Of a stretch of DNA of 16,449 nt, positions 6,629 to 12,868 are shown piece after piece; the stretch's first letter is position 1, and each line of letters begins with the position of its first letter. A program made the position numbers and the translations under genes. The stretch covers positions 1 to 16,449 of the forward strand of contig SHXF01000093.1 in NCBI GenBank assembly GCA_009693435.1, written 5' to 3'. The stretch is from Betaproteobacteria bacterium. Its GTDB lineage: Bacteria; Pseudomonadota; Gammaproteobacteria; Burkholderiales; SG8-39. Below the pieces are notes generated by a model. The model did not search any database. It saw only the letters and a program-made list of their open reading frames with translations, and was not told the origin of the DNA.

Positions 6629-7213
6629 GTGGCCATTGATCCCGATGATCCGCCAGGCGCCACGCCGCTCGACCCCGACGAACTCGCCAGCCTGATCCCC
6701 GGTCACATCACCACGCAGGGTGAGTTGAACGAGTGGGAGCAACTCAACATTCTCCAAGGTGAAGCCTGGGCGCGCAAGCAACGCAAGGAAATCCTCAACG
6801 AAGCATTCGTTCGTGAATTGCACCGGCAGATGTTTGGCGAAACCTGGCGCTGGGCCGGCGAGTTTCGCAAATCGGACAAAAACATCGGCGTCGATTGGCT
6901 CACGATAGGCGTTGAGCTGAAGACGCTGCTGGAGGATGTGCGCTACCAGATCGCGCATGGAAGTTATCCGCCTGACGAACTCGCGGTGCGCTTCCATCAT
7001 CGCCTGGTTGCCATTCACCCCTTTCCGAACGGCAACGGACGCCACGCACGCATGATGGCCGATCTGCTGGTGCAGCGCCTCGGCCAGCCCCGGCTTACCT
7101 GGGGCAGCCGCAGCCCGGAGGATGCCAGCGACACCCGGCAACGCTACATCGCCGCACTGCAAGCTGCCGATGCCCGCAACTACTCCCCCCTGCTCACCTT
7201 CGCGAGAAGCTGA
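6629..7213 (+). CDS. Mobile mystery protein B: Fic-domain protein
   Basis: A 194-residue protein. GTG 6629 is the best start: it is the first start-type codon after the stop of the upstream gene and gives VAIDPDDPPGATPLDPDEL, close to the family N-terminus. The frame is open far upstream, but that part is only a shadow of gene A. Residues 21-40 (SLIPGHITTQGELNEWEQLN) are typical of the family. The Fic core is complete: HPFPNGNGRHAR at 130-141, with catalytic H130, nucleotide-loop N134-N136 and R138. Fic enzymes usually transfer AMP from ATP to a hydroxyl side chain of a target protein. No classical inhibitory (S/T)xxxE(G/N) helix is obvious to me. Paired with an HTH partner it may act as a toxin-antitoxin module, which is not proven. 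Confidence 0.88.
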   Translation: MAIDPDDPPGATPLDPDELASLIPGHITTQGELNEWEQLNILQGEAWARKQRKEILNEAFVRELHRQMFGETWRWAGEFRKSDKNIGVDWLTIGVELKTLLEDVRYQIAHGSYPPDELAVRFHHRLVAIHPFPNGNGRHARMMADLLVQRLGQPRLTWGSRSPEDASDTRQRYIAALQAADARNYSPLLTFARS

Positions 7214-7431
7214 CCTGCGAAACCGGGCAAGAGGACATTCGATTCGTCTTCAAAACCGTGAATCTGCCCGCGCTGCCGGAGCTGCGATATATTGATCGGT
7301 GCTGCACCGCAGATAGTCACAAAGCAGGATTGCCGGACGTCAGCTGATTTCGCGCGAACGTCGTGTACGCCCTGATCGCTGCGATCGGTGTCAATCGAGT
7401 TTCGACGCGTTCCATACGGAAGGGGAAAACC
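7214..7431. other. Intergenic region between the Fic and VOC genes
   Basis: This 218-bp gap returns to the GC-rich composition of the surroundings. I found no convincing gene, RNA or terminator in it. It should hold the VOC promoter, but no clear -35/-10 pair could be picked. It may contain the right boundary of the inserted HTH-Fic module. Confidence 0.4.
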
Positions 7432-8247
7432 ATGCCGGCTCAAATGAAACACATCGCCATCGTGACGGAGCGCTATACCCTGATCGCCCGATTTTACGAG
7501 GCGCTGTTCGGGATGTGGTCCTTCCCCGGGCGAGTCGAATCCGCGTCGATATCCGTATCGGACGGGCACGTCGGTCTCAACTTCATTGTGCGTCCGCCGG
7601 GCCGGCAGGCCGGACTGGACCATTTCGGTTTCGAGGTCGAAAGCATCGAAACCGTATTGGTGCGCGCAAAAAAATACCCGGGTGTTGAAACCCTCAAACG
7701 GCCCAGCAATCGCCCCTTCGTGGGTCTCAGCATGAACGATCCGGCGGGGAATGTATTCGATCTTGCCCACCGCGAACAGAAGGATCGCGACGCTGTCTAC
7801 GGCATTGCGACCGACCAGAGCAAGCGAACCCAGAGACGCATCACGCATTTTCTGCTGCGCACACTCAACCCCGCGATGCTGGCCGGGTTCTACCGTGACC
7901 TGTTCGACCTGATCGAGACACCGCGCGCCCAGGACGACCCGAATTACTACCTCAGCGACGGCACGGTGACCATGGTGATCGCGCCATGGAAGATAGGCGA
8001 TTACCAGGGCACCGGGATCGCCAGGCCTGCCATGGACCATCTCGGATTCAGCGTGGAAAGCCTGGAAGCGTTCGAGCGAGACCGCCAGAATATCGCTGCC
8101 GCGAATACGGCACTCGTCTCTCAATCCCTGACCGCCACCGGCGAACACGAGTATCGATTGGGACTGTTAAAGACCTGCCGGCTCGGAACACTGCACATGA
8201 CCGACCCGGACGGCATACTCATCGACGTCAACGAAGCGCCGCTGTAA
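7432..8247 (+). CDS. Two-domain VOC superfamily protein (extradiol-dioxygenase/glyoxalase fold)
   Basis: A 271-residue protein from ATG 7432 with AAGGGG about 6 nt upstream; an in-frame GTG at 7363 is rejected because the VOC fold starts at MKHIAIV. Two tandem VOC domains are visible. Domain 1 has H7, H64 (LDHFGF) and D110 (DPAGNVFD). Domain 2 has H139 (ITHFLLR), H203 (MDHLGF) and D265 (DPDGILID). The H139-H203 spacing of 64 equals that of the Fe ligands in type I extradiol dioxygenases, but Asp replaces the usual Glu as third ligand. It could be a ring-cleavage dioxygenase or another metal-dependent VOC enzyme; the substrate is unknown. It stands alone, convergent with the HTH gene, 218 bp after the Fic gene. 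Confidence 0.82.
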   Translation: MPAQMKHIAIVTERYTLIARFYEALFGMWSFPGRVESASISVSDGHVGLNFIVRPPGRQAGLDHFGFEVESIETVLVRAKKYPGVETLKRPSNRPFVGLSMNDPAGNVFDLAHREQKDRDAVYGIATDQSKRTQRRITHFLLRTLNPAMLAGFYRDLFDLIETPRAQDDPNYYLSDGTVTMVIAPWKIGDYQGTGIARPAMDHLGFSVESLEAFERDRQNIAAANTALVSQSLTATGEHEYRLGLLKTCRLGTLHMTDPDGILIDVNEAPL

Positions 8248-8267
8248 GGCCATGGCCGGGCCCCGCA

Positions 8268-8300
8268 GCGCCGATCGGATCGCGGAAAGCCGCTCGGCGC
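8268..8300. terminator. Possible hairpin between convergent VOC and HTH genes
   Basis: GCGCCGA (8268-8274) pairs with TCGGCGC (8294-8300), and inside it GCGG (8282-8285) pairs with CCGC (8290-8293). It lies 21 bp after the VOC stop, facing the end of the minus-strand HTH gene. There is no U-tract on either strand, so a rho-independent terminator is not proven; a bidirectional transcription end is only suggested by position. Confidence 0.3.
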
Positions 8301-8319
8301 GTGCACCAATTTCATCAAA

Positions 8320-8697
8320 TTATAATGCCGAAACCCTGTAACTGCGGACTAATTCAGGCGATTCATGTACGTTTACCGGAACAGTTCCAGGCGCAGACCC
8401 GGCACCCTGGATGCTGCTCACATAGCGCGCCCGCGGCCGCAACACGAAACCCGCCAGACGCTGCTCCATGACGTGCGCGATCCACCCCGCGCTGCGCGCC
8501 CTGACCTTCTCGATGTCCTCCCGGTAAAAGAGCCGCGCTTTCTTGTCCGCCTGCGCAACCGAGCCGATCAGACCGCGGCTCACATAGGTGTACAGCGTCT
8601 GGGCCTTGATTTTCAGCAGGCGCGCCGCTTCCGCCGCGGAAAGGTAATCCGTTACGGCAGGATTCTCGGGGCGCGTCTCCATTCGGGCGGGCATCAT
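8320..8697 (-). CDS. Small HTH protein resembling the N-terminal domain of HTH-citrate synthase fusions
   Basis: A 125-residue protein. Residues about 16-70 form an excisionase/MerR-like winged HTH: YLSAAEAARLLKIKAQTLYT, then YVSRGLI and ARLFYREDIEKVRAR. The phrase 'xYLSAxEAAxxLxIxxxTLYxYVSRGLI' is what I recall from citrate-synthase-family proteins that carry an N-terminal HTH, where a citrate synthase domain would follow. Here about 55 unrelated-looking residues follow and the frame ends at 8320, where the convergent VOC gene approaches. It is therefore either a stand-alone small regulator or a truncated relic. Starts at 8697, 8694 or 8682 are possible; none has a strong ribosome binding site. 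It is divergent from the catabolic cluster that begins at 8818, so it could regulate it, but this is speculation. Confidence 0.6.
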   Translation of the reverse strand: MMPARMETRPENPAVTDYLSAAEAARLLKIKAQTLYTYVSRGLIGSVAQADKKARLFYREDIEKVRARSAGWIAHVMEQRLAGFVLRPRARYVSSIQGAGSAPGTVPVNVHESPELVRSYRVSAL

Positions 8698-8817
8698 TAC
8701 GCTCGGCTGCAGGCTGGCTGGTGACTGTGAACGTCGATTATGTTGTCGAGATTGATCTAGTGTTCCGCCCCCACTAAGATTGCCGGCCTGCTGGGGAGTA
8801 CATTGAAGAAGACCGCC

Positions 8818-9333
8818 ATGAGTGCTGCTGAAATGAGTCCTGCTGAACGCTATCTCAACATGGATGCCCGCGACCTCCGCCTGGAGTTGGAGGCGCTGTA
8901 TGCCGCCTACGCCGGCTGCCTCGACGAGGAACGATTCGAGGAATGGCCCGAATTCTTCACGGAAAAATCGATCTACAAGATCATTCCCCGCGAGAACTTC
9001 GAACGCGGCCTGCCGCTGGCAACCTGGTCATGCGAAAGCAAGGGCTATCTCGCCGACCGGGTGGTGGCCATCCGCAAGACCGCCATTTACGCCCCGCGCT
9101 ACATCCGCCGCATGATCTCCGGCATCCGGGTGCTGGGCTGGAAAGACGGGCAACTCGAAGTCCGCGCCAATTACCTGGCGCTGGAGACGCTGCTGGACGA
9201 ATTGACGCGGGTGTTCAATACCGGCCAGTATCGCGATCGCATCGTGGTCGAAGACGGCAGGCTGAAGTTCGCGGAAAAACTGTGCGTCTTCGACAGTATG
9301 CTGATCCCGAACAGCCTTATCTACCCTCTCTGA
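8818..9333 (+). CDS. Aromatic-ring-hydroxylating dioxygenase small (beta) subunit-like protein
   Basis: A 171-residue NTF2/SnoaL-fold protein. ATG 8818 (GAAGAAG 6 nt upstream) is preferred; TTG 8803 with GGGGAG 4 nt upstream is the alternative. The N-terminal helix with EALYAAYAGCLDEERFEEWPEFFT, the central KTAIYAPRYIRRMISGIRV and the FNTGQYRDRIVVEDGRLKFAEK segment follow the beta-subunit pattern of Rieske oxygenases (PF00866). In those enzymes the beta subunit supports the alpha3beta3 hexamer and the alpha subunit holds the Rieske cluster and mononuclear iron. No alpha subunit gene is present next to it, which is unusual. A Rieske ferredoxin follows after 56 bp. It may pair with an alpha subunit encoded elsewhere, or act alone as an NTF2-like enzyme. 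Confidence 0.82.
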   Translation: MSAAEMSPAERYLNMDARDLRLELEALYAAYAGCLDEERFEEWPEFFTEKSIYKIIPRENFERGLPLATWSCESKGYLADRVVAIRKTAIYAPRYIRRMISGIRVLGWKDGQLEVRANYLALETLLDELTRVFNTGQYRDRIVVEDGRLKFAEKLCVFDSMLIPNSLIYPL

Positions 9334-9389
9334 GCGCGGTGCATAGGCCCGTACCCCGCCAACCACCCCATCTCGATGCAAGGAAACAG

Positions 9390-9701
9390 ATGAGCGATAA
9401 CTGGACCAAAGTCGCAGCAGTAGCCGACGTGCCCGAAGACGGCACGCTCCTGGTCGATCTGGGTGCCGACCCGGTCTGCCTCTACAACCTCGGCGGCAAG
9501 ATCTACGCGACGCATGACACGTGCAGCCATGGACAGGCGAGCCTCGCCGATGGTTTTCTCGACGGCGAGCATATCGAATGCCCGCTGCATCAGGGTACGT
9601 TTCACATTCCTACCGGCAAAGCGGTGGGCATTCCGTGCAAGATCGACATACGCAGCTTCGAGGTCAGGATCGAAGACGGTTCAGTGCTGCTCAAGGCATA
9701 A
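9390..9701 (+). CDS. Rieske [2Fe-2S] ferredoxin
   Basis: A 103-residue protein from ATG 9390, with AGGA 6 nt upstream. It holds one complete Rieske motif: C45-x-H47 (THDTCSHGQ) and C64-x-x-H67 (IECPLHQGTF), 16 residues apart, which ligate the 2Fe-2S cluster. Length and lack of other domains fit the small electron-transfer ferredoxins of three-component ring-hydroxylating dioxygenases (NahAb/BphA3 type), which carry electrons from a flavin reductase to the oxygenase. Neither the reductase nor the oxygenase alpha subunit is in the window. Its place directly after the beta-subunit-like gene argues for a shared oxygenase complex completed by genes elsewhere. Confidence 0.92.
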   Translation: MSDNWTKVAAVADVPEDGTLLVDLGADPVCLYNLGGKIYATHDTCSHGQASLADGFLDGEHIECPLHQGTFHIPTGKAVGIPCKIDIRSFEVRIEDGSVLLKA

Positions 9702-9744
9702 CGGAGCTGAACAACCCTCCCCGGTTGCGGGACAGGTACCAGGC

Positions 9745-9795
9745 TTGATGCGACATCGATGGGAAGCATTATTCGACATCCCCCATAATGGGGGA
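9745..9795 (+). promoter_or_regulatory. Possible promoter and leader hairpin before the 2OG dioxygenase gene
   Basis: The 156-bp gap before ATG 9858 contains TTGATG (9745-9750) and, 17 nt later, ATTATT (9768-9773; CATTAT at 16 nt), a modest -35/-10 candidate. Just after it lies a perfect 7-bp stem, TCCCCCA (9779-9785) and TGGGGGA (9789-9795), with a 3-nt TAA loop. The hairpin might be a leader element or a partial terminator for the upstream genes; it lacks a U-tract. Confidence 0.35.
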
Positions 9796-9857
9796 CGTGA
9801 GAGGGGTCCGGTCATCGGGACGCGCCCCTACGTCAACACGCTGACAGGAGGAAACCC

Positions 9858-10712
9858 ATGGCCGCAGTCCTAGCACAGATGCAGATACGCCCGCTTGCGC
9901 CCCAGATCGGCGCGGAAATCATCGGCGTGGATTTGTCGGAGCCGTTGCCTCCGGAACAATTCGCGAAGATCCGCGACGCCTGGTTCGCCCACTGTATCGT
10001 GCTGCTGCGCGGGCAGAAGCTGGGCGAGGAAGACCAGGTCCGGTTTGCCGCCGGCTTCGGAGAACTCGGGCGGGTGAACAAGCACCCCGGCGTTGAAGCC
10101 TGGGCGTCCAAGCACCACCACAGCGTCATGTTCATCTCGAACATCAAGGAGAACGGCGAGCTGATCGGCGCCCTTCCCGATGGCGAGATGATGTTTCATA
10201 CCGACCAGTGCTACACCGAGCGTCCGAGCGCAGCGGCCATGCTGTACGCCATGGAGATCCCCTCCAAGGGCGGCAACACGCTGTACGCCAACATGTACCG
10301 CGCCTACGAGACGCTGCCGGAGGATCTGAAGCAACAGATTTCCGGTCTGCAGGCCGTCAACGTATACGACTACGCCAATGCCGCCACGCATCGCGGCGCG
10401 GCCAGCAAGGAAGCTCCGCGCTATGCCCACCCCATCGTGCGCACCCATCCCGCCACCGGCAAGAAGTCGCTGTACGTCAGCCGCCTGATGTCCGAATCGA
10501 TTGTCGGCATGGCGCAGGAAGAAGCCGAACGCCTGCTGGCACGGCTGTTCGACCACCAGGAAAATCCGGCCTGGGCCTACGAGCATGTCTGGAAGGTCGG
10601 CGACCTGCTGATCTGGGACAACCGCTGCACGCTGCACGCGCGCACGGATTTCGATGCCAGCGAGCGCCGCCTGCTGCGCCGTTGCGTGGTGCTCGGCGAG
10701 AAGCCCGTATGA
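9858..10712 (+). CDS. TauD/TfdA-family Fe(II)/2-oxoglutarate-dependent dioxygenase
   Basis: A 284-residue protein from ATG 9858 with a strong AGGAGG 8 nt upstream. The Fe(II) facial triad is intact: H114 and D116 in MMFHTDQCYTERP, and H260 in CTLHARTDFD. R271, eleven residues after H260, is placed as the 2-oxoglutarate-binding arginine, and R275 as the second conserved arginine of the family. Length and residue numbering resemble TfdA (2,4-D dioxygenase) more than taurine dioxygenase, though this is from memory. Such enzymes hydroxylate next to a heteroatom and thereby cleave ether, sulfonate or similar bonds, giving succinate and CO2 from 2-oxoglutarate. Its stop overlaps the next start (ATGA), so translation of the two is probably coupled. 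Confidence 0.9.
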   Translation: MAAVLAQMQIRPLAPQIGAEIIGVDLSEPLPPEQFAKIRDAWFAHCIVLLRGQKLGEEDQVRFAAGFGELGRVNKHPGVEAWASKHHHSVMFISNIKENGELIGALPDGEMMFHTDQCYTERPSAAAMLYAMEIPSKGGNTLYANMYRAYETLPEDLKQQISGLQAVNVYDYANAATHRGAASKEAPRYAHPIVRTHPATGKKSLYVSRLMSESIVGMAQEEAERLLARLFDHQENPAWAYEHVWKVGDLLIWDNRCTLHARTDFDASERRLLRRCVVLGEKPV

Positions 10713-11776
10713 CCGACAAAGTCCAGCTGTCCGTCGCAGTCGGCGACCATGACCACACGCGCGACGTGACCAGCGGACGGGTACCCGTCGAGGGCGCCAG
10801 CCTCATCGTCCAGTACCTGCCGCCGGAGGAGGTTCATTACCGCTTCACGGTGCACCGCGACTGGGACATGTCCGAGATGTCCATGGGCAAGTACATCTCG
10901 CTGCGCTCGCAGGACGACACCAGCATCAGCGCCATCCCGGTGTTTCCCTCGCGCATGTTCCGCCATTCCATGATCTACGTGCGCAACGACGGCAAGATCA
11001 CCCGGCCCGAGCAGCTGAAGGGCAAGCGCATCGGCATCCCCGAGTGGGCGCAGACGGCGACCATCTATTCGCGCGGCTACCTGCAGCACGAGGCCGGCGT
11101 ACCGCTCACGTCCGTCGAATGGGTGCAAGCCGGGGTGAACGAGGCCGGTCGCGTAGAGAAGGTGAAGCTGAACCTGCCCAAGGGCGTGAGCTACCGCAAC
11201 GAACCCGGGGACTCGCTCAACAACATGCTGCTGGCTGGCAAGCTCGACGCCGTGCTGTCGGCGCGTCCGCCGCTCGCCTATGACGCCGGCACTAGCGCCG
11301 GGGACGCCGGCACTAGCGCCGGGGGCGCCGGCGCAAGCGTCGTGGGTGCCGGCGCCAGCGCCGGGGGCGCGGGAATCGTGCGCCTGTTCGAAAACTACGA
11401 GCCGGTCGAGGAAGCCTATTTCAGGAAAACCGGCATATTCCCCATCATGCACGTCATCGTCATCCGCACCGCGCTGCTGGAGCGCCACCCGTGGCTGGCA
11501 ATGAACCTGTACAAGGCCTTCGACGAAGCCAAGGAACGCTCCGTGGAGCGCATGTCCGACATCACTGCCTCGCATGCCCCCCTGGCCTGGATGCGCCCGT
11601 ACACCGAGCGCATGAAGAGCCTGTTCGGAGAAGACATCTGGCCCTATGGCGTCGAGAAGAACCGCACCACGCTGGAAGCGTTCCTGCAGTTCGGCTACGA
11701 ACAAGGCGTTTGCCATCGCAAGCTGGCGCCGGAAGAACTGTTTCCAAAGCAGGTATTGAGCGTGCATAAGGTTTAG
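10709..11776 (+). CDS. 4,5-dihydroxyphthalate decarboxylase-like protein (Pht5 type) with a repeat insertion
   Basis: A 355-residue protein. ATG 10709 overlaps the TGA of the dioxygenase gene by 4 bp; the frame is open upstream, but only as a shadow. The two-lobed periplasmic-binding-protein-like fold without a signal peptide is typical of the 4,5-dihydroxyphthalate decarboxylase family: LSVAVGDHDHTRDVTSGRV, SAIPVFPSRMFRHSMIYVR, LKGKRIGIPEWAQTATIYSRG, and KTGIFPIMHVIVIR near residue 240. These are cytosolic decarboxylases of dihydroxylated aromatic acids, though most homologues in such clusters are untested and some are annotated as transporter binding proteins. Residues 192-222 are an alanine-glycine-rich stretch encoded by four 21-bp tandem repeats, inserted between LSARPPLAY and IVRLF. 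Substrate uncertain. Confidence 0.82.
   Translation: MTDKVQLSVAVGDHDHTRDVTSGRVPVEGASLIVQYLPPEEVHYRFTVHRDWDMSEMSMGKYISLRSQDDTSISAIPVFPSRMFRHSMIYVRNDGKITRPEQLKGKRIGIPEWAQTATIYSRGYLQHEAGVPLTSVEWVQAGVNEAGRVEKVKLNLPKGVSYRNEPGDSLNNMLLAGKLDAVLSARPPLAYDAGTSAGDAGTSAGGAGASVVGAGASAGGAGIVRLFENYEPVEEAYFRKTGIFPIMHVIVIRTALLERHPWLAMNLYKAFDEAKERSVERMSDITASHAPLAWMRPYTERMKSLFGEDIWPYGVEKNRTTLEAFLQFGYEQGVCHRKLAPEELFPKQVLSVHKV
11282..11365 (+). repeat. Four in-frame 21-bp tandem repeats inside the decarboxylase gene
   Basis: Units at 11282-11302 and 11303-11323 are identical; 11324-11344 and 11345-11365 are diverged copies, followed by a 9-bp partial. They encode DAGTSAG twice, then GAGASVV, GAGASAG and GAG. Because each unit is 7 codons, copy-number change keeps the frame. 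The sequence is GC-rich with many GCGCC/GGCGC elements that can fold on themselves. Confidence 0.92.
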
Positions 11777-11791
11777 CGGGTCTAGCGGGTC
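11774..11791 (+). repeat. 9-bp tandem duplication at the decarboxylase stop codon
   Basis: TAGCGGGTC occurs twice in tandem (11774-11782, 11783-11791), followed by a degenerate third TGGCGGTAA. The first TAG is the stop codon of the decarboxylase-like gene and the second copy gives another in-frame TAG. Confidence 0.75.
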
Positions 11792-11837
11792 TGGCGGTAA
11801 CACCCGGCGTTCGCGGCAGGTTCGAGGAGGAAAAGAC

Positions 11838-12818
11838 ATGAGAGCAGCAGCGCAATTACGCATGACGATTGCCGCGCTGGCCGCGCTGGCCACGCTAGTC
11901 GGCGCCGGCAATAGTGCGGCGCAGACCTATCCCTCCAAGCCGATGCGCATCATCGCGCCGTATGCGGCCGGTGGCGCGGTAGACCTGATGGCACGCTACA
12001 TGTGCGAGAAATTCACAGTATCGATGGGCCAGCCGTGCGTGGTCGAGAACAAGCCGGGGGCGGGCGGCATCATCGGCTTCGATATGGTCGCGAAGGCCGA
12101 ACCCGACGGTCACACGCTGGTGGTGGCGCCGAATAATCTGACCATCATTCCTTCGCTGTATGCCAAGGTGCCCTACGACACGATCAAGGACTTTGCGCCT
12201 GTAGCGTTATTGAGTTACTCCCCCATCATGATCGGCGTCCACTCGGGTTTCCCGCCCAAGTCGCTGCCCGACCTGGTGGCCTATGCCAGGAGCAATGATG
12301 GCAAGGTGAACTTCACCACTTGCGGCCCGGCGTCGCCACAGCACCTGGCGGGCGAAATGCTGGGATCCCAGGGCGGGTTCAAATGGTCGCACATACCCTA
12401 CAAGGGATGCGGGGCGGCGATTGCCGATGTGCTCTCGGGCACTGTGCCGGTATTCATCAGCACCGTCGCGCATATCCTGCCGCAGGTGAAGGCGGGCAAG
12501 ATGCGCGGCCTTGCGGTGCTGAGCGCGCAACGCACCCAGTTTGCACCCGAGTACCCCACCGTGGGCGAGACGTTCCCGCACTATGTGGTCGATGTGTGGT
12601 TCGGCATGCTGGCGCCAGGCAAGGTCCCGCCGGCCGTGCTCGCGCGGCTCAACGCGGAGGTGAACAAGGCGTTGCAGTTGCCCGATCTGAAGGACAAGCT
12701 ATCGACGCAATTCTATGAGCCCCTGGGCGGCACGGCCGAGCGGTTCGCCGAAGTGATACGCAACGACGTTGCCAAGTACGGCAAGGTGATCCGCGACGTC
12801 GGGATAAAATCCGATTGA
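11838..12818 (+). CDS. Bug/TctC-family periplasmic substrate-binding protein (copy 3)
   Basis: A 326-residue protein from ATG 11838 with GAGGAGG about 8 nt upstream. Residues 1-29 form a signal peptide (MTIAALAALATLVGAGNSAAQ), cut probably before TYPSKPMRIIAP. Bug motifs follow: APYAAGGAVDLMAR, GQPCVVENKPGAGG, EPDGHTLVV, SPQHLAGEML and IPYKGCGAA. Four cysteines, C56, C67, C162 and C181, could form two disulfides in the periplasm; the other two Bug proteins of the window lack this pattern. Being inside the catabolic block, it is the best candidate for capturing the pathway's substrate. No TctA/TctB membrane genes are near, so it would rely on transporters encoded elsewhere. Confidence 0.93.
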   Translation: MRAAAQLRMTIAALAALATLVGAGNSAAQTYPSKPMRIIAPYAAGGAVDLMARYMCEKFTVSMGQPCVVENKPGAGGIIGFDMVAKAEPDGHTLVVAPNNLTIIPSLYAKVPYDTIKDFAPVALLSYSPIMIGVHSGFPPKSLPDLVAYARSNDGKVNFTTCGPASPQHLAGEMLGSQGGFKWSHIPYKGCGAAIADVLSGTVPVFISTVAHILPQVKAGKMRGLAVLSAQRTQFAPEYPTVGETFPHYVVDVWFGMLAPGKVPPAVLARLNAEVNKALQLPDLKDKLSTQFYEPLGGTAERFAEVIRNDVAKYGKVIRDVGIKSD

Positions 12819-12868
12819 ATCATGCGCCGGTGCGCTGCTCGATCCCAATAGAATGACCAAGGATGACA

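Noticed and set aside
6128..7162. 344-codon open frame on the minus strand opposite the HTH-Fic pair
   Set aside because: Both plus-strand genes have complete diagnostic motifs; the antisense frame has none.
8321..8326. Perfect TATAAT hexamer
   Set aside because: It lies at the 3' end of the minus-strand HTH gene with no acceptable -35 at 16-18 nt and no plus-strand gene directly downstream.
10208..10708. Upstream extension of the decarboxylase-like frame
   Set aside because: It is the +2 shadow of the 2OG dioxygenase; family similarity starts at ATG 10709, which overlaps the upstream stop as in coupled genes.
10577..11911. 444-codon open frame on the minus strand opposite the decarboxylase-like gene
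   Set aside because: Antisense shadow; no recognisable domain, and the plus strand is a clear family member.
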